From positions 48,183 to 112,182 of the forward strand of contig CAKSDP010000001.1 of the NCBI GenBank assembly GCA_934446065.1: a stretch of 64,000 nt of DNA. Direction: 5' to 3'. The DNA comes from an uncultured Eubacteriales bacterium (lineage in GTDB: Bacteria; Bacillota; Clostridia; Oscillospirales; CAG-272). A program made the translations under genes and the position numbers. This document shows positions 6,609 through 15,925 of the stretch, piece by piece (the stretch's first letter is position 1; the number at the start of each line of letters is the position of its first letter). The notes beneath the pieces are model-generated. The model was not told where the DNA came from, made no database searches, and was given only the letters and a program-made list of their open reading frames with translations.

Positions 6609-9239
6609 TTATTTCAGCATTCCCTTGAGAACGGATGCCGCCTCAGCGAGAGCATCGCCGATCTTTGACGTATCCTTTCCGCCGGAGGTAGCGCTGTCGG
6701 GGCGTCCGCCGCCCTTTCCGCCTGTGACCGCGCTGACAGCCTTAAGAAGATTGCCCGCGTGAGCACCGGAGGCAACCGCATCCTTACCGCAAGCCGCAAC
6801 GAAGTTGAGCTTGTCGCCGGAGTGGATCGCGATAACAGCCGCAGCATCGTGGTATTTATCCTTTATGGCATCGCAGAGCGAGCGAGCTGCATCCATGCCC
6901 ATCTCGCCCATATCTGCTGCGATCAGGCGAATGTTGCCGACGGTCTTTGCCGCGCTTGCGAGGGAATCGAGACTGCCGCTTGCGAGCTTCGCGTTGAGTG
7001 CGTCGATCTCGCGGCGGTCATGCGCAAGCTCAGCCATAACAGCAGCCGCTCTTGCGGGTGCATCGGCAACCGTCGCCGACTTGATCGTGTGCGCGATGTC
7101 GCTCAGAGCGGCATCCTTCTCGGCGATGAGCGCGAGTACGCCCGTACCGGTTACGGCTTCGATCCTGCGGACGCCTGCCGCAACGGATGATTCCGACAGG
7201 ATCTTGAACAAACCGAGATTACCGGTGTTTGCAGCGTGCGTACCGCCGCAAAGCTCGGTTGAGAAATCGCCCATCTTTACCATGCGCACGACCCGACCGT
7301 ACTTCTCACCGAAGAGTGCCATAGCTCCTGCCGCCTTCGCGGTTTCAATGTCGGTCTCGGTCGTAACGATCGGCTCAGCCGCCATGATGAAGCCGTTGAC
7401 CATCTGCTCGACCTTTGCGATCTCGTCGGGCTTCATTGCCTCAAAGTGAGAGAAGTCGAAGCGCACGCGCGCATCGTCAACGTAAGAGCCTGCCTGCTCA
7501 ACATGAGTGCCGAGCACCGCGCGCAGAGCCGCGTGCAGCAGATGCGCCGCACTGTGGTTGCGTCTGATCGCCGTGCGTCTGCACGAATTTATAGCTGCGC
7601 TGACCGTGTCGCCGACGCTTACCAATCCGGATGTGATCTCGCATTCGTGCAGGAAAACGCCGTTTACCTTTTTGGTGTCGATAACGTCAGCTTTAAGGGA
7701 TGCATTTGATATTTCGCCGATGTCGCCGACCTGACCGCCCGATTCTGCGAAGAAAGGCGTGCGGTCGAGTACAAGCTTTACCCGTCCGAAATCAACTCCG
7801 GCGCAGTCAACGGCGCCTTCGTCCGTGATTATCGCGAGAACTTTTGCCTCGGCGGTGTCTTCGCTGTAACCGACAAATTCGGTCGCAGCGATGCCCTTCA
7901 GCAGCGCGGCACGGTTGTCTTCCCAGCCGCTCATGTCGCCGCGGGCGTTTCTCGCGCGCTCCTTCTGCTCCTTCATGAGAGCGTCAAAGCGCTCTTCGTC
8001 GATCTTCAGTCCGCGCTCCTCGGCGATCTCACGCGTGAGGTCAAGCGGGAATCCGAACGTGTCGTAAAGCTTGAACGCGTCGTCGCCGGAGATCATGCCG
8101 CTTGCCGCAGCATCACCGGCGATATTCTCGAGCAGACCGAGTCCCGCGTCGATCGTTGCGTGGAAGCGCTCCTCCTCGAGAGAAATGATCTTCTTGATAT
8201 AATCGGTCTTTTCGCCAAGTTCGGGATATGCACCGATGTTCTCGCCGATAACGACCTCGCAGAGGCGCGAGAGGAATCCGTCGCCGGTGCCGATGAGCTT
8301 GCCGTGACGGGCAGCGCGGCGCAGTACGCGGCGGAGAATGTAGCCGCGTCCCTCGTTCGACGGGAGAACTCCGTCGCAGATGAGGAACGTCGCGGTGCGA
8401 ATGTGGTCGGTGATGACGCGGACGGATACGTCCGTCTTGTGCTCGCGTCCGTACTCGACTCCTGCCTCGGCACATACTGCGTCAAGGATCTTTCTTACGG
8501 TGTCAACCTCAAAGAGATTGTCAACGCCCTGCATTACGCAGGCGAGACGCTCAAGTCCCATACCGGTGTCGATGTTCTTCTGAGCGAGATCGGTGTAGTG
8601 ACCCGCGCCGTCGCTGTTGAACTGCGAGAACACGTTGTTCCAGATCTCGATATATCTGTCGCAGTCGCATCCGGGATAGCAGCCGGGCTTGCCGCAGCCG
8701 TACTTTTCGCCGCGGTCGAAATAGATCTCGGAGCAGGGACCGCAGGGACCGCTGCCAAGCTCCCAGAAGTTGTCGTCCTTTCCGAGACGGACGATCTTCT
8801 CGGCGGGAACACCGATCGTCTTGTTCCAGATCTCGAACGCTTCCTCATCGTTCTCGTAGATTGAGGGATAGAGAAGCTCTTCCGGGATCTCGAGAACCTC
8901 GGTGAGGAACTCCCACGCCCACGGAATCGCCTCTTTTTTGAAGTAGTCGCCGAATGAGAAGTTGCCGAGCATCTCAAAATACGTGCCGTGACGCGCGGTC
9001 TTTCCGACGTTGTCGATGTCGAGCGTGCGGACGCACTTCTGACAGGTGGTGACGCGGCGCGACGGCGGCGTCTCCTCACCGGTGAAATATTTTTTCAGCG
9101 GTGCCATGCCCGCGTTGATGAGAAGCAGGGACTTGTCCCCGACCGGCACGAGCGGGAAGCTCTTCAGGCGGAGGTGACCCTTGGACTCAAAAAACGAGAG
9201 ATACTTCTCGCGCAAAACGTTAAGTGATGTCCATTCCAT
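6609..9239 (-). CDS. alaS: Alanyl-tRNA synthetase
   Basis: This class II synthetase charges tRNA-Ala and edits Ser and Gly mischarging. The 876-residue length is standard. The catalytic domain includes GMAPLKKYFTGEETPPSRR and CQKCVRTLDIDNVG. The editing domain (about residues 560-690) has HSAAHLLHAALR and the zinc-binding CGGTHA. The C-terminal glycine-rich C-Ala domain (GGKGGGRPDSA) is complete. The leader between promoter and start is only about 50 bases, so there is no room for a T-box. It is monocistronic, flanked by its own promoter and terminator. Confidence 0.98.
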   Translation of the reverse strand: MEWTSLNVLREKYLSFFESKGHLRLKSFPLVPVGDKSLLLINAGMAPLKKYFTGEETPPSRRVTTCQKCVRTLDIDNVGKTARHGTYFEMLGNFSFGDYFKKEAIPWAWEFLTEVLEIPEELLYPSIYENDEEAFEIWNKTIGVPAEKIVRLGKDDNFWELGSGPCGPCSEIYFDRGEKYGCGKPGCYPGCDCDRYIEIWNNVFSQFNSDGAGHYTDLAQKNIDTGMGLERLACVMQGVDNLFEVDTVRKILDAVCAEAGVEYGREHKTDVSVRVITDHIRTATFLICDGVLPSNEGRGYILRRVLRRAARHGKLIGTGDGFLSRLCEVVIGENIGAYPELGEKTDYIKKIISLEEERFHATIDAGLGLLENIAGDAAASGMISGDDAFKLYDTFGFPLDLTREIAEERGLKIDEERFDALMKEQKERARNARGDMSGWEDNRAALLKGIAATEFVGYSEDTAEAKVLAIITDEGAVDCAGVDFGRVKLVLDRTPFFAESGGQVGDIGEISNASLKADVIDTKKVNGVFLHECEITSGLVSVGDTVSAAINSCRRTAIRRNHSAAHLLHAALRAVLGTHVEQAGSYVDDARVRFDFSHFEAMKPDEIAKVEQMVNGFIMAAEPIVTTETDIETAKAAGAMALFGEKYGRVVRMVKMGDFSTELCGGTHAANTGNLGLFKILSESSVAAGVRRIEAVTGTGVLALIAEKDAALSDIAHTIKSATVADAPARAAAVMAELAHDRREIDALNAKLASGSLDSLASAAKTVGNIRLIAADMGEMGMDAARSLCDAIKDKYHDAAAVIAIHSGDKLNFVAACGKDAVASGAHAGNLLKAVSAVTGGKGGGRPDSATSGGKDTSKIGDALAEAASVLKGMLK

Positions 9240-9289
9240 AATAAAAATATCCTTTCAGCAAAAGCTGGTTTGTACTTTTTCACCTTATT

Positions 9290-9318
9290 ATTATAACACA
9301 GATGTTGCGGCTTGTCTA
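9290..9318 (-). promoter_or_regulatory. Probable sigma-A promoter of alaS
   Basis: On the minus strand, TAGACA (9313-9318) and TATAAT (9290-9295) are 17 bases apart, about 50 bases before the alaS start. Confidence 0.7.
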
Positions 9319-9367
9319 TATTAACATCGTGCTTTTCGAGCGTGGTTGTGACATTTTTTCATAATCC

Positions 9368-9396
9368 TTGAAAAAATCACCTGTATGGTGTATAAT
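9368..9396 (+). promoter_or_regulatory. Sigma-A promoter for the 9.4-17 kb gene group
   Basis: TTGAAA (9368-9373) and TATAAT (9391-9396) with a 17-base spacer lie about 50 bases before the methyltransferase start. It is divergent from the alaS promoter. Confidence 0.8.
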
Positions 9397-9447
9397 ATAA
9401 ATTGTGATTTTATAGCCATGCGGCGGATTGCCGGAAAGGTTTCCTTT

Positions 9448-10002
9448 ATGACAGATCTACTTGAACTTCAGAAGAGCTTTATTCTGAAGCATCTCGGCGA
9501 AGGCGACGTCTGCGCCGATTTTACGATGGGAAACGGGCACGATACCCTGTTTCTCTCAAACACGGTCGGCGAGAGCGGACACGTGTATGCCTTCGATATT
9601 CAGGAAAAAGCGCTCGTTTCGACCGAAAAGACGCTGCGTGAGGCAGGCGCTGCGCAGAACTACACGCTTATATGCGACTCTCATCACCGTGCACCGGAAT
9701 ATATACATGAGCCGATAAAGGCGGGAATGTTCAATCTAGGATATATGCCCGGCAGCGGCAATAAGGCGCTCACGACAAAGCGCGAGACGACGCTCCCCGC
9801 CGTTGCGAATGCGATAGCTATGCTCGGGGCGGACAGCATACTGCTCGTAGCGGTGTACCCGGGTCACGCCGAGGGCGAGGCTGAGGGAATCGAGCTGCGC
9901 GAGTATTTCTCAACCTTGTCGCGATTCAGATACTGTGTCGGAGAATTCCGACTGCTTAATTCACCTACATCTCCTTATTTTACGGTTATAGAAACAAAGT
10001 AA
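9448..10002 (+). CDS. mnmM: tRNA mnm5s2U34 methyltransferase-type SAM enzyme (YtqB/MnmM family)
   Basis: This class I SAM-dependent methyltransferase of 184 residues resembles YtqB, which methylates the aminomethyl group at wobble uridine 34 in Bacillota. Residues 24-32 (DFTMGNGHD) replace the usual SAM-binding glycine loop, YAFDIQ carries the acidic residue that binds the ribose, and NLGYMPG and VYPGH are family blocks. The ATG at 9448 is chosen because GGAAAGG lies eight bases upstream and the protein then begins as relatives do; an upstream start at 9385 falls inside the promoter. mnmA, an earlier enzyme for the same nucleotide, is 9 kb downstream. The exact substrate is inferred from the family. 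Confidence 0.85.
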   Translation: MTDLLELQKSFILKHLGEGDVCADFTMGNGHDTLFLSNTVGESGHVYAFDIQEKALVSTEKTLREAGAAQNYTLICDSHHRAPEYIHEPIKAGMFNLGYMPGSGNKALTTKRETTLPAVANAIAMLGADSILLVAVYPGHAEGEAEGIELREYFSTLSRFRYCVGEFRLLNSPTSPYFTVIETK

Positions 10003-10100
10003 CCGGGGGTATGCTTGAGCCGCACTTGTACCGATTGCCGCACGCCTGTGGCATATTCGCAAGCGCGTTCCGGATGCAAAGAAAGGATTGGCAAATAATT

Positions 10101-11729
10101 ATGGATAACAGAAATCCGAACAGATATCAGAACGGCGCACGTCCGACACCTGAGGGTCGGCGTCCCGCACAGGGCACGCCGCAGAGGCAGCCGCAGGGAC
10201 GTCCCATGCCCGGCGGGCAGGGGGCCGGACGCGGCGTTCCGAGACAGGGTGACACTCGCCGTCCGCAGGGATACGTGAGCGGTAGAGCCTCCGCGCCGTC
10301 CGGTGCATATCCGGGCAGAACGCCCGAGGCGGAGCGCCGCGCAAGGCAGAGACAGATGAACACGCGCGCGGCATCGTCGGTCCGCCGCAAGGCGACGCGT
10401 GAGCAGATGCGCGAGGAGAACCGCAGACGCCGCCGCAGAGCGGGACGGATGCTTTTGTCCCGATTTGTGACGTACCTTGTGATGCTCCTGCTTGTCGGCG
10501 GAGTCTGCGCAGGCGTATTTTTCCTGAAATTTTACAAGGCACCCGACGCGGGCGAGAACAACGTAACATATTTTGAATCGTACAATGGCGGCAAGACCAC
10601 CAAAACCTCGGTCTCCGGCGATGTCGTGTACCGCAGCGGCGTTCTGTACGTCAATTTCTCGAGTATTGCCGAGGGCTGCTCGATGACGAGCATCACGGAT
10701 AAAAACACCGCTAAATTTGTCCTGCCGGACGGAACGAATACCGACTCCGACGGCAGCGGCAAGGAAGAATACGTTGTTTTCACAAAGGATTCGACCGAAT
10801 GTGAGATCAGCGGTCAGCCATGGCGGCTCTCGTCTCCGAGCTGCTTTGTGTCAAAGAATGTCTGGATCCCGGCGGACTTTGTTACCGATTATATGACCGG
10901 GATCGAGATCACGGAGGACAGAGCGAAGGGCAATGTTACGGTCAAGCGCCTGACCGACATCAGCGCTGTCGGCGATTCCGGCGAGAGTGTGATGATGCCT
11001 GTGTCGTTTAACCTCAAGAGCACGACACCGCCCGAGACGCAGGACGTCGGAACCGATGCCAATGCAGCTGCTGCTTCGGCTATGCCGGAAGTGACGTTCA
11101 CGTCAGACCTCTCGGCATATGAGAATTATATGGATCCCGTAGACAATGCGGAATATCTTGTGCTTGTGAACAAGACGACAAAGGTGGACGCGTCCCTTGT
11201 TCCGAACGATCTCACCGATGTCGCCGACACAAGAAAGGACGGCCGCGCTACCCAGAGAATGCGCGAGTACGCCGAGAAGTCGCTCGAAGCAATGTTCATC
11301 GAAATGAGAAGCGCCGGATACACCGACGTTTCCGTGACAAGTGCCTACCGCTCATACGAGTACCAGGAGCAGCTCTACAACAGCTACACCGATACGGAGA
11401 TGAGTCGTGACTCCACCCTTACGCGCGAGCAGGCGCAGGCGATAGTGTCAACCTATTCCGCGCGTCCCGGCGAGAGCGAGCACCAGACGGGACTCTCGTG
11501 CGACCTGCACAATCTTTCGCAGGCGTCTACCGAGTTCAAGGATCAGCCGGTTTACGGCTGGCTCTCGGAGAACGCGTGGAAGTTCGGCTTTATCCTCCGT
11601 TTCCCCGAGGATAAGACCGAAATCACCGGCTACTCGTTCGAGCCGTGGCATTACCGCTTTGTCGGCCGCCGCGTCGCTTGGCAGATAAAGAACGCCGGAC
11701 AGTGCCTTGAAGAATACCTTGCAAACTGA
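10101..11729 (+). CDS. Membrane-anchored M15 (VanY-type) D-Ala-D-Ala carboxypeptidase
   Basis: The first 116 of 542 residues are cytosolic and rich in Pro, Arg, Gln and Gly, ending in a strongly basic patch. One membrane helix follows (about 117-142), then an exposed segment resembling copper-amine-oxidase-type N-terminal repeats, and finally the peptidase domain. Its motifs are SAYRSYEYQEQLY, SEHQTGLSCDLH (the SxHxxGxxxD zinc motif) and EPWHYRFVG (catalytic Glu and third zinc ligand). It probably trims peptidoglycan stem peptides outside the cell. The start at 10101 follows AGAAAGGA; upstream codons give a poor N-terminus. Confidence 0.88.
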   Translation: MDNRNPNRYQNGARPTPEGRRPAQGTPQRQPQGRPMPGGQGAGRGVPRQGDTRRPQGYVSGRASAPSGAYPGRTPEAERRARQRQMNTRAASSVRRKATREQMREENRRRRRRAGRMLLSRFVTYLVMLLLVGGVCAGVFFLKFYKAPDAGENNVTYFESYNGGKTTKTSVSGDVVYRSGVLYVNFSSIAEGCSMTSITDKNTAKFVLPDGTNTDSDGSGKEEYVVFTKDSTECEISGQPWRLSSPSCFVSKNVWIPADFVTDYMTGIEITEDRAKGNVTVKRLTDISAVGDSGESVMMPVSFNLKSTTPPETQDVGTDANAAAASAMPEVTFTSDLSAYENYMDPVDNAEYLVLVNKTTKVDASLVPNDLTDVADTRKDGRATQRMREYAEKSLEAMFIEMRSAGYTDVSVTSAYRSYEYQEQLYNSYTDTEMSRDSTLTREQAQAIVSTYSARPGESEHQTGLSCDLHNLSQASTEFKDQPVYGWLSENAWKFGFILRFPEDKTEITGYSFEPWHYRFVGRRVAWQIKNAGQCLEEYLAN

Positions 11730-11741
11730 GGTCTGTTATAG

Positions 11742-13478
11742 ATGAAAAGATTACTGAAATACATGAAGCAGTACCGCACGGAGGCGATAATCGGGCCGCT
11801 GTTCAAGTGGCTTGAAGCGCTGTTTGAGCTGCTCGTGCCGCTTGTGGTCGCAAGACTCATTGACGGAGCGATACCGTCGGGCAGCGAGAGCGCGGTCGTC
11901 CAGCTGTGCCTTGTGCTCTGTGCTCTCGGCGCAGTTGGACTCGCGTCGTCGCTCACCGCGCAGTATTTTGCCGCAAAGGCGGCGACGGGATTTGCGGCGA
12001 ACGTTCGCGGCGCGATGTTTTCGCATATGCAGAGCCTTTCGTATACCGAACTTGATCGCATCGGCAGCGCAACTATGGTTGCACGTATGACCGATGACCT
12101 CGCAAAGCTGCAGAACGGCGTGAATATGTTTCTCCGTCTGTTCCTCCGCTCGCCGTTCGTCGTGTTCGGCGCGATGGCGATGGCGATGAGCGTCAATTTC
12201 CGCGTATCGCTTGTGTTTGCGGCTGTGATCCCCGTTCTGTTCGTCGTCGTGACGATCATAATGAAGCTCACGATCCCGATGTACAAGCGTGTCCAGGAAA
12301 AGTCCGACGGACTGTTCCGACTTACCGGCGAAAATATCACCGGCGTCAGGGTGATCCGCGCTCTCGGAATGGGAGAGGGCGAGCGCGAGAAGTTTGCGGA
12401 GGAAAACAGCACCCTTGCCGCACTCCAGATCGCGGCGGGACGCGTGTCGTCGCTCATGAATCCGCTCACGTATATCGTGATAAACGGCGCAATGATAATC
12501 CTGATCCATTCGGGCGCAGTGAGGGTCAACGTTGGCGGGCTGTCGCAGGGCGAGGTCATCGCTCTTGTCAACTATATGTCGCAGATACTCGTTGAGCTTA
12601 TAAAGCTTGCGAATCTCATAATCACGGTGACGCGCGCTCTCGCGTGTGCCGGAAGAATTTCCGATTTTCTCGGAACTCCGACCGAGAAGAGCGAGCTTGC
12701 GGTCGCTCCCGCCGACGGTGATGCGGACGCGTCGGATGATGTTGTGTTCGATCACGTTACGTTTACGTATCCCGATGCGGCATCGCCGTCGCTCGAGGAC
12801 GTCTCGTTCAGAATAAAGCACGGCGGAACGCTCGGCATTATCGGACCGACCGGCTCCGGTAAAACGACGCTCGTGAATCTCATACCGAGATATTACGACG
12901 CCACGTCCGGCAGCGTTTGCGTCCTCGGACATAATGTCAAAAGCCTTGACCCTGCCGAGCTGCGCCGAAAGATAGGCGTAGTGGAGCAGAGAGCGCAGAT
13001 CCTCTCCGGCAGCGTCAGATACAACCTCACGCTCGGCAGAGAGGGCGAGCACGTTCCGGATGAGGAGTTGTGGCACGCGCTCCACGTCGCGCAGGCGGAG
13101 GAGTTTGTGCGCTCAAAGGACGGCGGGCTTGACGCCGAGCTGTACCGAGGAGGGCGGAATCTGTCCGGCGGACAGCGCCAGAGAATAAATATCGCGAGAG
13201 CCGTGGCGAAATCGCCGGATATAATCATCCTCGACGATTCGTCGTCGGCGCTTGACTATGCAACTGATGCCGCGCTTCGGCGTGAGATCGCCGGAATGTG
13301 CGATGTCTGCACGATAATCGTGTCGCAGCGCGCCGCTGCCCTCAGTGGAGCCGATCAGATACTCGTGCTTGACGACGGACACGCCGTCGGACTCGGCACG
13401 CACGATGAGTTGCTGAGAGATTGCCCCGTGTACGGCGAGATCTGCCGCTCGCAGGGAATAGGGGGTGACGCCGTATGA
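11742..13478 (+). CDS. ABC exporter half-transporter with degenerate ATP site
   Basis: This 578-residue half-transporter has a six-helix type I exporter membrane domain followed by an ATPase domain. Walker A is GPTGSGKTT (about residue 367) and the signature is LSGGQRQ. The Walker B segment reads IIILDDSSSALD, with Asp where the catalytic Glu should be, and the H-loop reads IVSQRAA, with Gln in place of His. These two changes mark the non-hydrolysing subunit in heterodimeric exporters such as TM287/288, LmrCD and BmrCD. The stop overlaps the next start by four bases (ATGA), which fits an obligate partner. The substrate is unknown. Confidence 0.9.
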   Translation: MKRLLKYMKQYRTEAIIGPLFKWLEALFELLVPLVVARLIDGAIPSGSESAVVQLCLVLCALGAVGLASSLTAQYFAAKAATGFAANVRGAMFSHMQSLSYTELDRIGSATMVARMTDDLAKLQNGVNMFLRLFLRSPFVVFGAMAMAMSVNFRVSLVFAAVIPVLFVVVTIIMKLTIPMYKRVQEKSDGLFRLTGENITGVRVIRALGMGEGEREKFAEENSTLAALQIAAGRVSSLMNPLTYIVINGAMIILIHSGAVRVNVGGLSQGEVIALVNYMSQILVELIKLANLIITVTRALACAGRISDFLGTPTEKSELAVAPADGDADASDDVVFDHVTFTYPDAASPSLEDVSFRIKHGGTLGIIGPTGSGKTTLVNLIPRYYDATSGSVCVLGHNVKSLDPAELRRKIGVVEQRAQILSGSVRYNLTLGREGEHVPDEELWHALHVAQAEEFVRSKDGGLDAELYRGGRNLSGGQRQRINIARAVAKSPDIIILDDSSSALDYATDAALRREIAGMCDVCTIIVSQRAAALSGADQILVLDDGHAVGLGTHDELLRDCPVYGEICRSQGIGGDAV

Positions 13479-15244
13479 GTAAATCGCAGAAGAACAAAAA
13501 AGCGGGAAGCCGCGGCGCTCTCGCCAAGGTGTTCCGCCGGATATCGAGACATCCGGTGTATCTTACGCTGTCGCTTGTCTGCGCTGTACTGTATGTCGCA
13601 GCAACGCTTTATTCTCCGGCTGTCACGGGATATGCCATTGACTGCATCGTAGGCGCCGGAAACGTGGATTTTCCGCGTGTCGCGCGGTATCTCGTGACCT
13701 TCGGAGTGCTTGTAGCCCTCGCCGCAGTGATACAGTGGGTCATGAGCGTCTGCACGAACAAGATCGCGTATCTCACGGTGCGCGATATCCGTGCCGAGGC
13801 AATGGACAAGCTCGGCCGTCTGCCGGTCGGCTACATGGATTCGCATTCGCGCGGAGATATCCTCTCGCGCATCATGTCGGACTCCGCCGAGATCGAAAAC
13901 GGACTCGTCATGAGCATCTCGACATTCGTCACAGGCGTTCTGACGGTCATCTCTATAATTGTCGTTCTTATCCGCGCCAGCATCACAACTGCGGCGGTCG
14001 TTATACTCGTGACCCCGCTGTCGTTGTTCTGCGCGTATTATATATCGAAGAAAAGCTTCAGCTATTTCAGTGAGCAGTCGCGCACGCGCGGTCAGGTGAC
14101 CGGGCTTATAGATGAGGCGGCTTCCGCCGAAAAGACTATCGTTTCCTACGGCGCGGGCGACGACATGATCTCGCGCTTCGATCGGCTGAACGAGGAGACG
14201 AAAAAGGCGTCGCTCAAGGCGGTGTTTATCTCGTCCGTCACGAACCCGTCAACAAGATTTATAAACAATCTCGTGTTTGCGGGCGTTGCCCTTACCGGAT
14301 CGCTGTCGGTAATGCGCGGCGGGATCACGGTCGGCGAGCTGTCGTGCTTCCTCAGCTATGCGAACCAGTATACGAAGCCGTTCAACGAGATCACGGGCAT
14401 CCTTGCCGAGCTTCAGAACTCGGCGGCGTGCGCCGGACGCATATTCGAGTTCCTCGATGAGCCGGAGGAGGTGCCCGATACGGGTACGGCTCCCGTGGGG
14501 GCGCCGACCGGCAGAGTTGAGTTTGATGACGTGAGTTTTTCCTATACTCCCGAGCGCCCGCTCATCGAGCATCTGACGCTCGATATCGCGCCGGGCAAAA
14601 AGGTCGCGCTTGTCGGATCGACCGGATGCGGTAAGACTACGTTTATAAATCTGCTCATGCGCTTCTATGATGTGACGGGCGGCAGTATCAGAGTGGACGG
14701 CACCGATATCCGCGATATTCCGCGTGAGAGTCTGCGTGCCATGTTCGGCATGGTGCTTCAGGATACGTGGATACGCCACGGCACCGTGCGTGAGAATATT
14801 GCTCTCGGCATGGAGGGAGTCGGTGACGACGAGATCATCGCCGCCGCAAAAATGTCGCACGCACACAGCTTTATAAAGCGCCTGCCCGATGGATATGATA
14901 CGGTGATCGACGAGGGCGACGGACTGTCCGAGGGTCAGAGACAGCTCCTCTGCATTGCACGTGTAATGCTGCGCCACCCACCGATGCTTATACTCGACGA
15001 GGCTACCTCCTCGATAGATACGCGAACCGAGATCCTCGTGCAGGACGCGTTCCTCCGCCTGATGGAGGGACGGACGAGCTTCATTGTCGCACACCGGCTT
15101 TCGACGATCCGCGAGGCGGATATGATCCTCGTGATGAAGGACGGCCACATCATCGAGAGCGGCACGCACGACGAGCTGCTCCGTGCGGGAGGATTCTACC
15201 GCACGCTTTATGAGAGCCAGTTTGCCGGAAACAGTGCATCATGA
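13475..15244 (+). CDS. ABC exporter half-transporter, catalytic partner
   Basis: This 589-residue type I exporter half has canonical ATPase residues: Walker A GSTGCGKTT (about residue 381), Walker B LILDEATSSID with the catalytic Glu, and H-loop IVAHRLST. The signature is LSEGQ rather than LSGGQ. That fits a heterodimer in which this signature faces the degenerate Walker sites of the upstream subunit. The two genes overlap by four bases and are surely co-translated. Export of a drug, lipid or peptide is possible; nothing in the sequence decides this. Confidence 0.92.
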   Translation: MSKSQKNKKAGSRGALAKVFRRISRHPVYLTLSLVCAVLYVAATLYSPAVTGYAIDCIVGAGNVDFPRVARYLVTFGVLVALAAVIQWVMSVCTNKIAYLTVRDIRAEAMDKLGRLPVGYMDSHSRGDILSRIMSDSAEIENGLVMSISTFVTGVLTVISIIVVLIRASITTAAVVILVTPLSLFCAYYISKKSFSYFSEQSRTRGQVTGLIDEAASAEKTIVSYGAGDDMISRFDRLNEETKKASLKAVFISSVTNPSTRFINNLVFAGVALTGSLSVMRGGITVGELSCFLSYANQYTKPFNEITGILAELQNSAACAGRIFEFLDEPEEVPDTGTAPVGAPTGRVEFDDVSFSYTPERPLIEHLTLDIAPGKKVALVGSTGCGKTTFINLLMRFYDVTGGSIRVDGTDIRDIPRESLRAMFGMVLQDTWIRHGTVRENIALGMEGVGDDEIIAAAKMSHAHSFIKRLPDGYDTVIDEGDGLSEGQRQLLCIARVMLRHPPMLILDEATSSIDTRTEILVQDAFLRLMEGRTSFIVAHRLSTIREADMILVMKDGHIIESGTHDELLRAGGFYRTLYESQFAGNSAS

Positions 15245-15259
15245 TCCGTGGAGATAAAT

Positions 15260-15919
15260 ATGAAAAAGATTCTGTTATACACCGTGAGAACGATCGCCGT
15301 TCTCATATGCCTCATGTTCATCTGGCGCGTTATATTTGCCGAGAATAAGTCAACGCTGTCAAAGCTTTCACCGACCGATACGCTCTGCGCCGCATATGCC
15401 GAAAACGGCAATATCGAGTTTCTTACGCACGATGTTGTCGATGAGATTTCAGATAACGGCTACTTTTCAGCTTATGCCTTCGTCTATTCGCCGGAAACGT
15501 CTGAGCTTCAGGTCACCGTGAGATACAACAACAGCACCGTAAATGCGCTCGGCGACGTTGAATTCAGACTGTTCACGGTCGATTCGTCGTCCGGAAAGGA
15601 CGCGACCAACGTTTCGGGCGGTGATGCCGGCGTCGATGAAAACGGCGGCAGAACGTATCAGGGACACCCAGCGGGCGACGACGTTTTCCCGACCGTTGCG
15701 GAAAAGACGAAAAAGCTGTTCTACAATTACGAGCGTCTTGTGTTCGACGGGATCGAGATCGGCGAGAACACGAACGTGATAATCACGATATGCAAGGCGG
15801 GCGCCGTAAAGAACGATCAGACGTATGAAGCGGCGGTGACTGCGCATTTTGCGGAGCAGCCGATGAAGAACTATAAGCTTTCAAACAGTGAGAAGGCGCT
15901 GCTCGAAGGAAAGGAGTAA
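15260..15919 (+). CDS. Unknown single-pass membrane-anchored protein
   Basis: No family is recognised. The 219-residue protein has a short basic start, one membrane helix (about residues 6-26, LLYTVRTIAVLICLMFIW) and an extracytoplasmic domain rich in beta-strand-like and Asp/Gly/Ser segments. The ATG at 15260 is preferred over a GTG four codons upstream because that GTGGAG then serves as the ribosome-binding site. It lies between the ABC exporter and a CapA-like lipoprotein gene, six bases before the latter. A role with the exporter or the envelope is only inferred from position. Confidence 0.75.
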   Translation: MKKILLYTVRTIAVLICLMFIWRVIFAENKSTLSKLSPTDTLCAAYAENGNIEFLTHDVVDEISDNGYFSAYAFVYSPETSELQVTVRYNNSTVNALGDVEFRLFTVDSSSGKDATNVSGGDAGVDENGGRTYQGHPAGDDVFPTVAEKTKKLFYNYERLVFDGIEIGENTNVIITICKAGAVKNDQTYEAAVTAHFAEQPMKNYKLSNSEKALLEGKE

Positions 15920-15925
15920 ACGAAT

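Noticed and set aside
9240..9289. A T-box leader ahead of alaS
   Set aside because: The leader between promoter and start is about 50 bases, far too short for a T-box.
11751..13085. A 444-codon open frame on the minus strand across the first ABC gene
   Set aside because: It lies antisense to a well-supported ABC exporter and has a composition rich in Arg, His and Glu with no domain.
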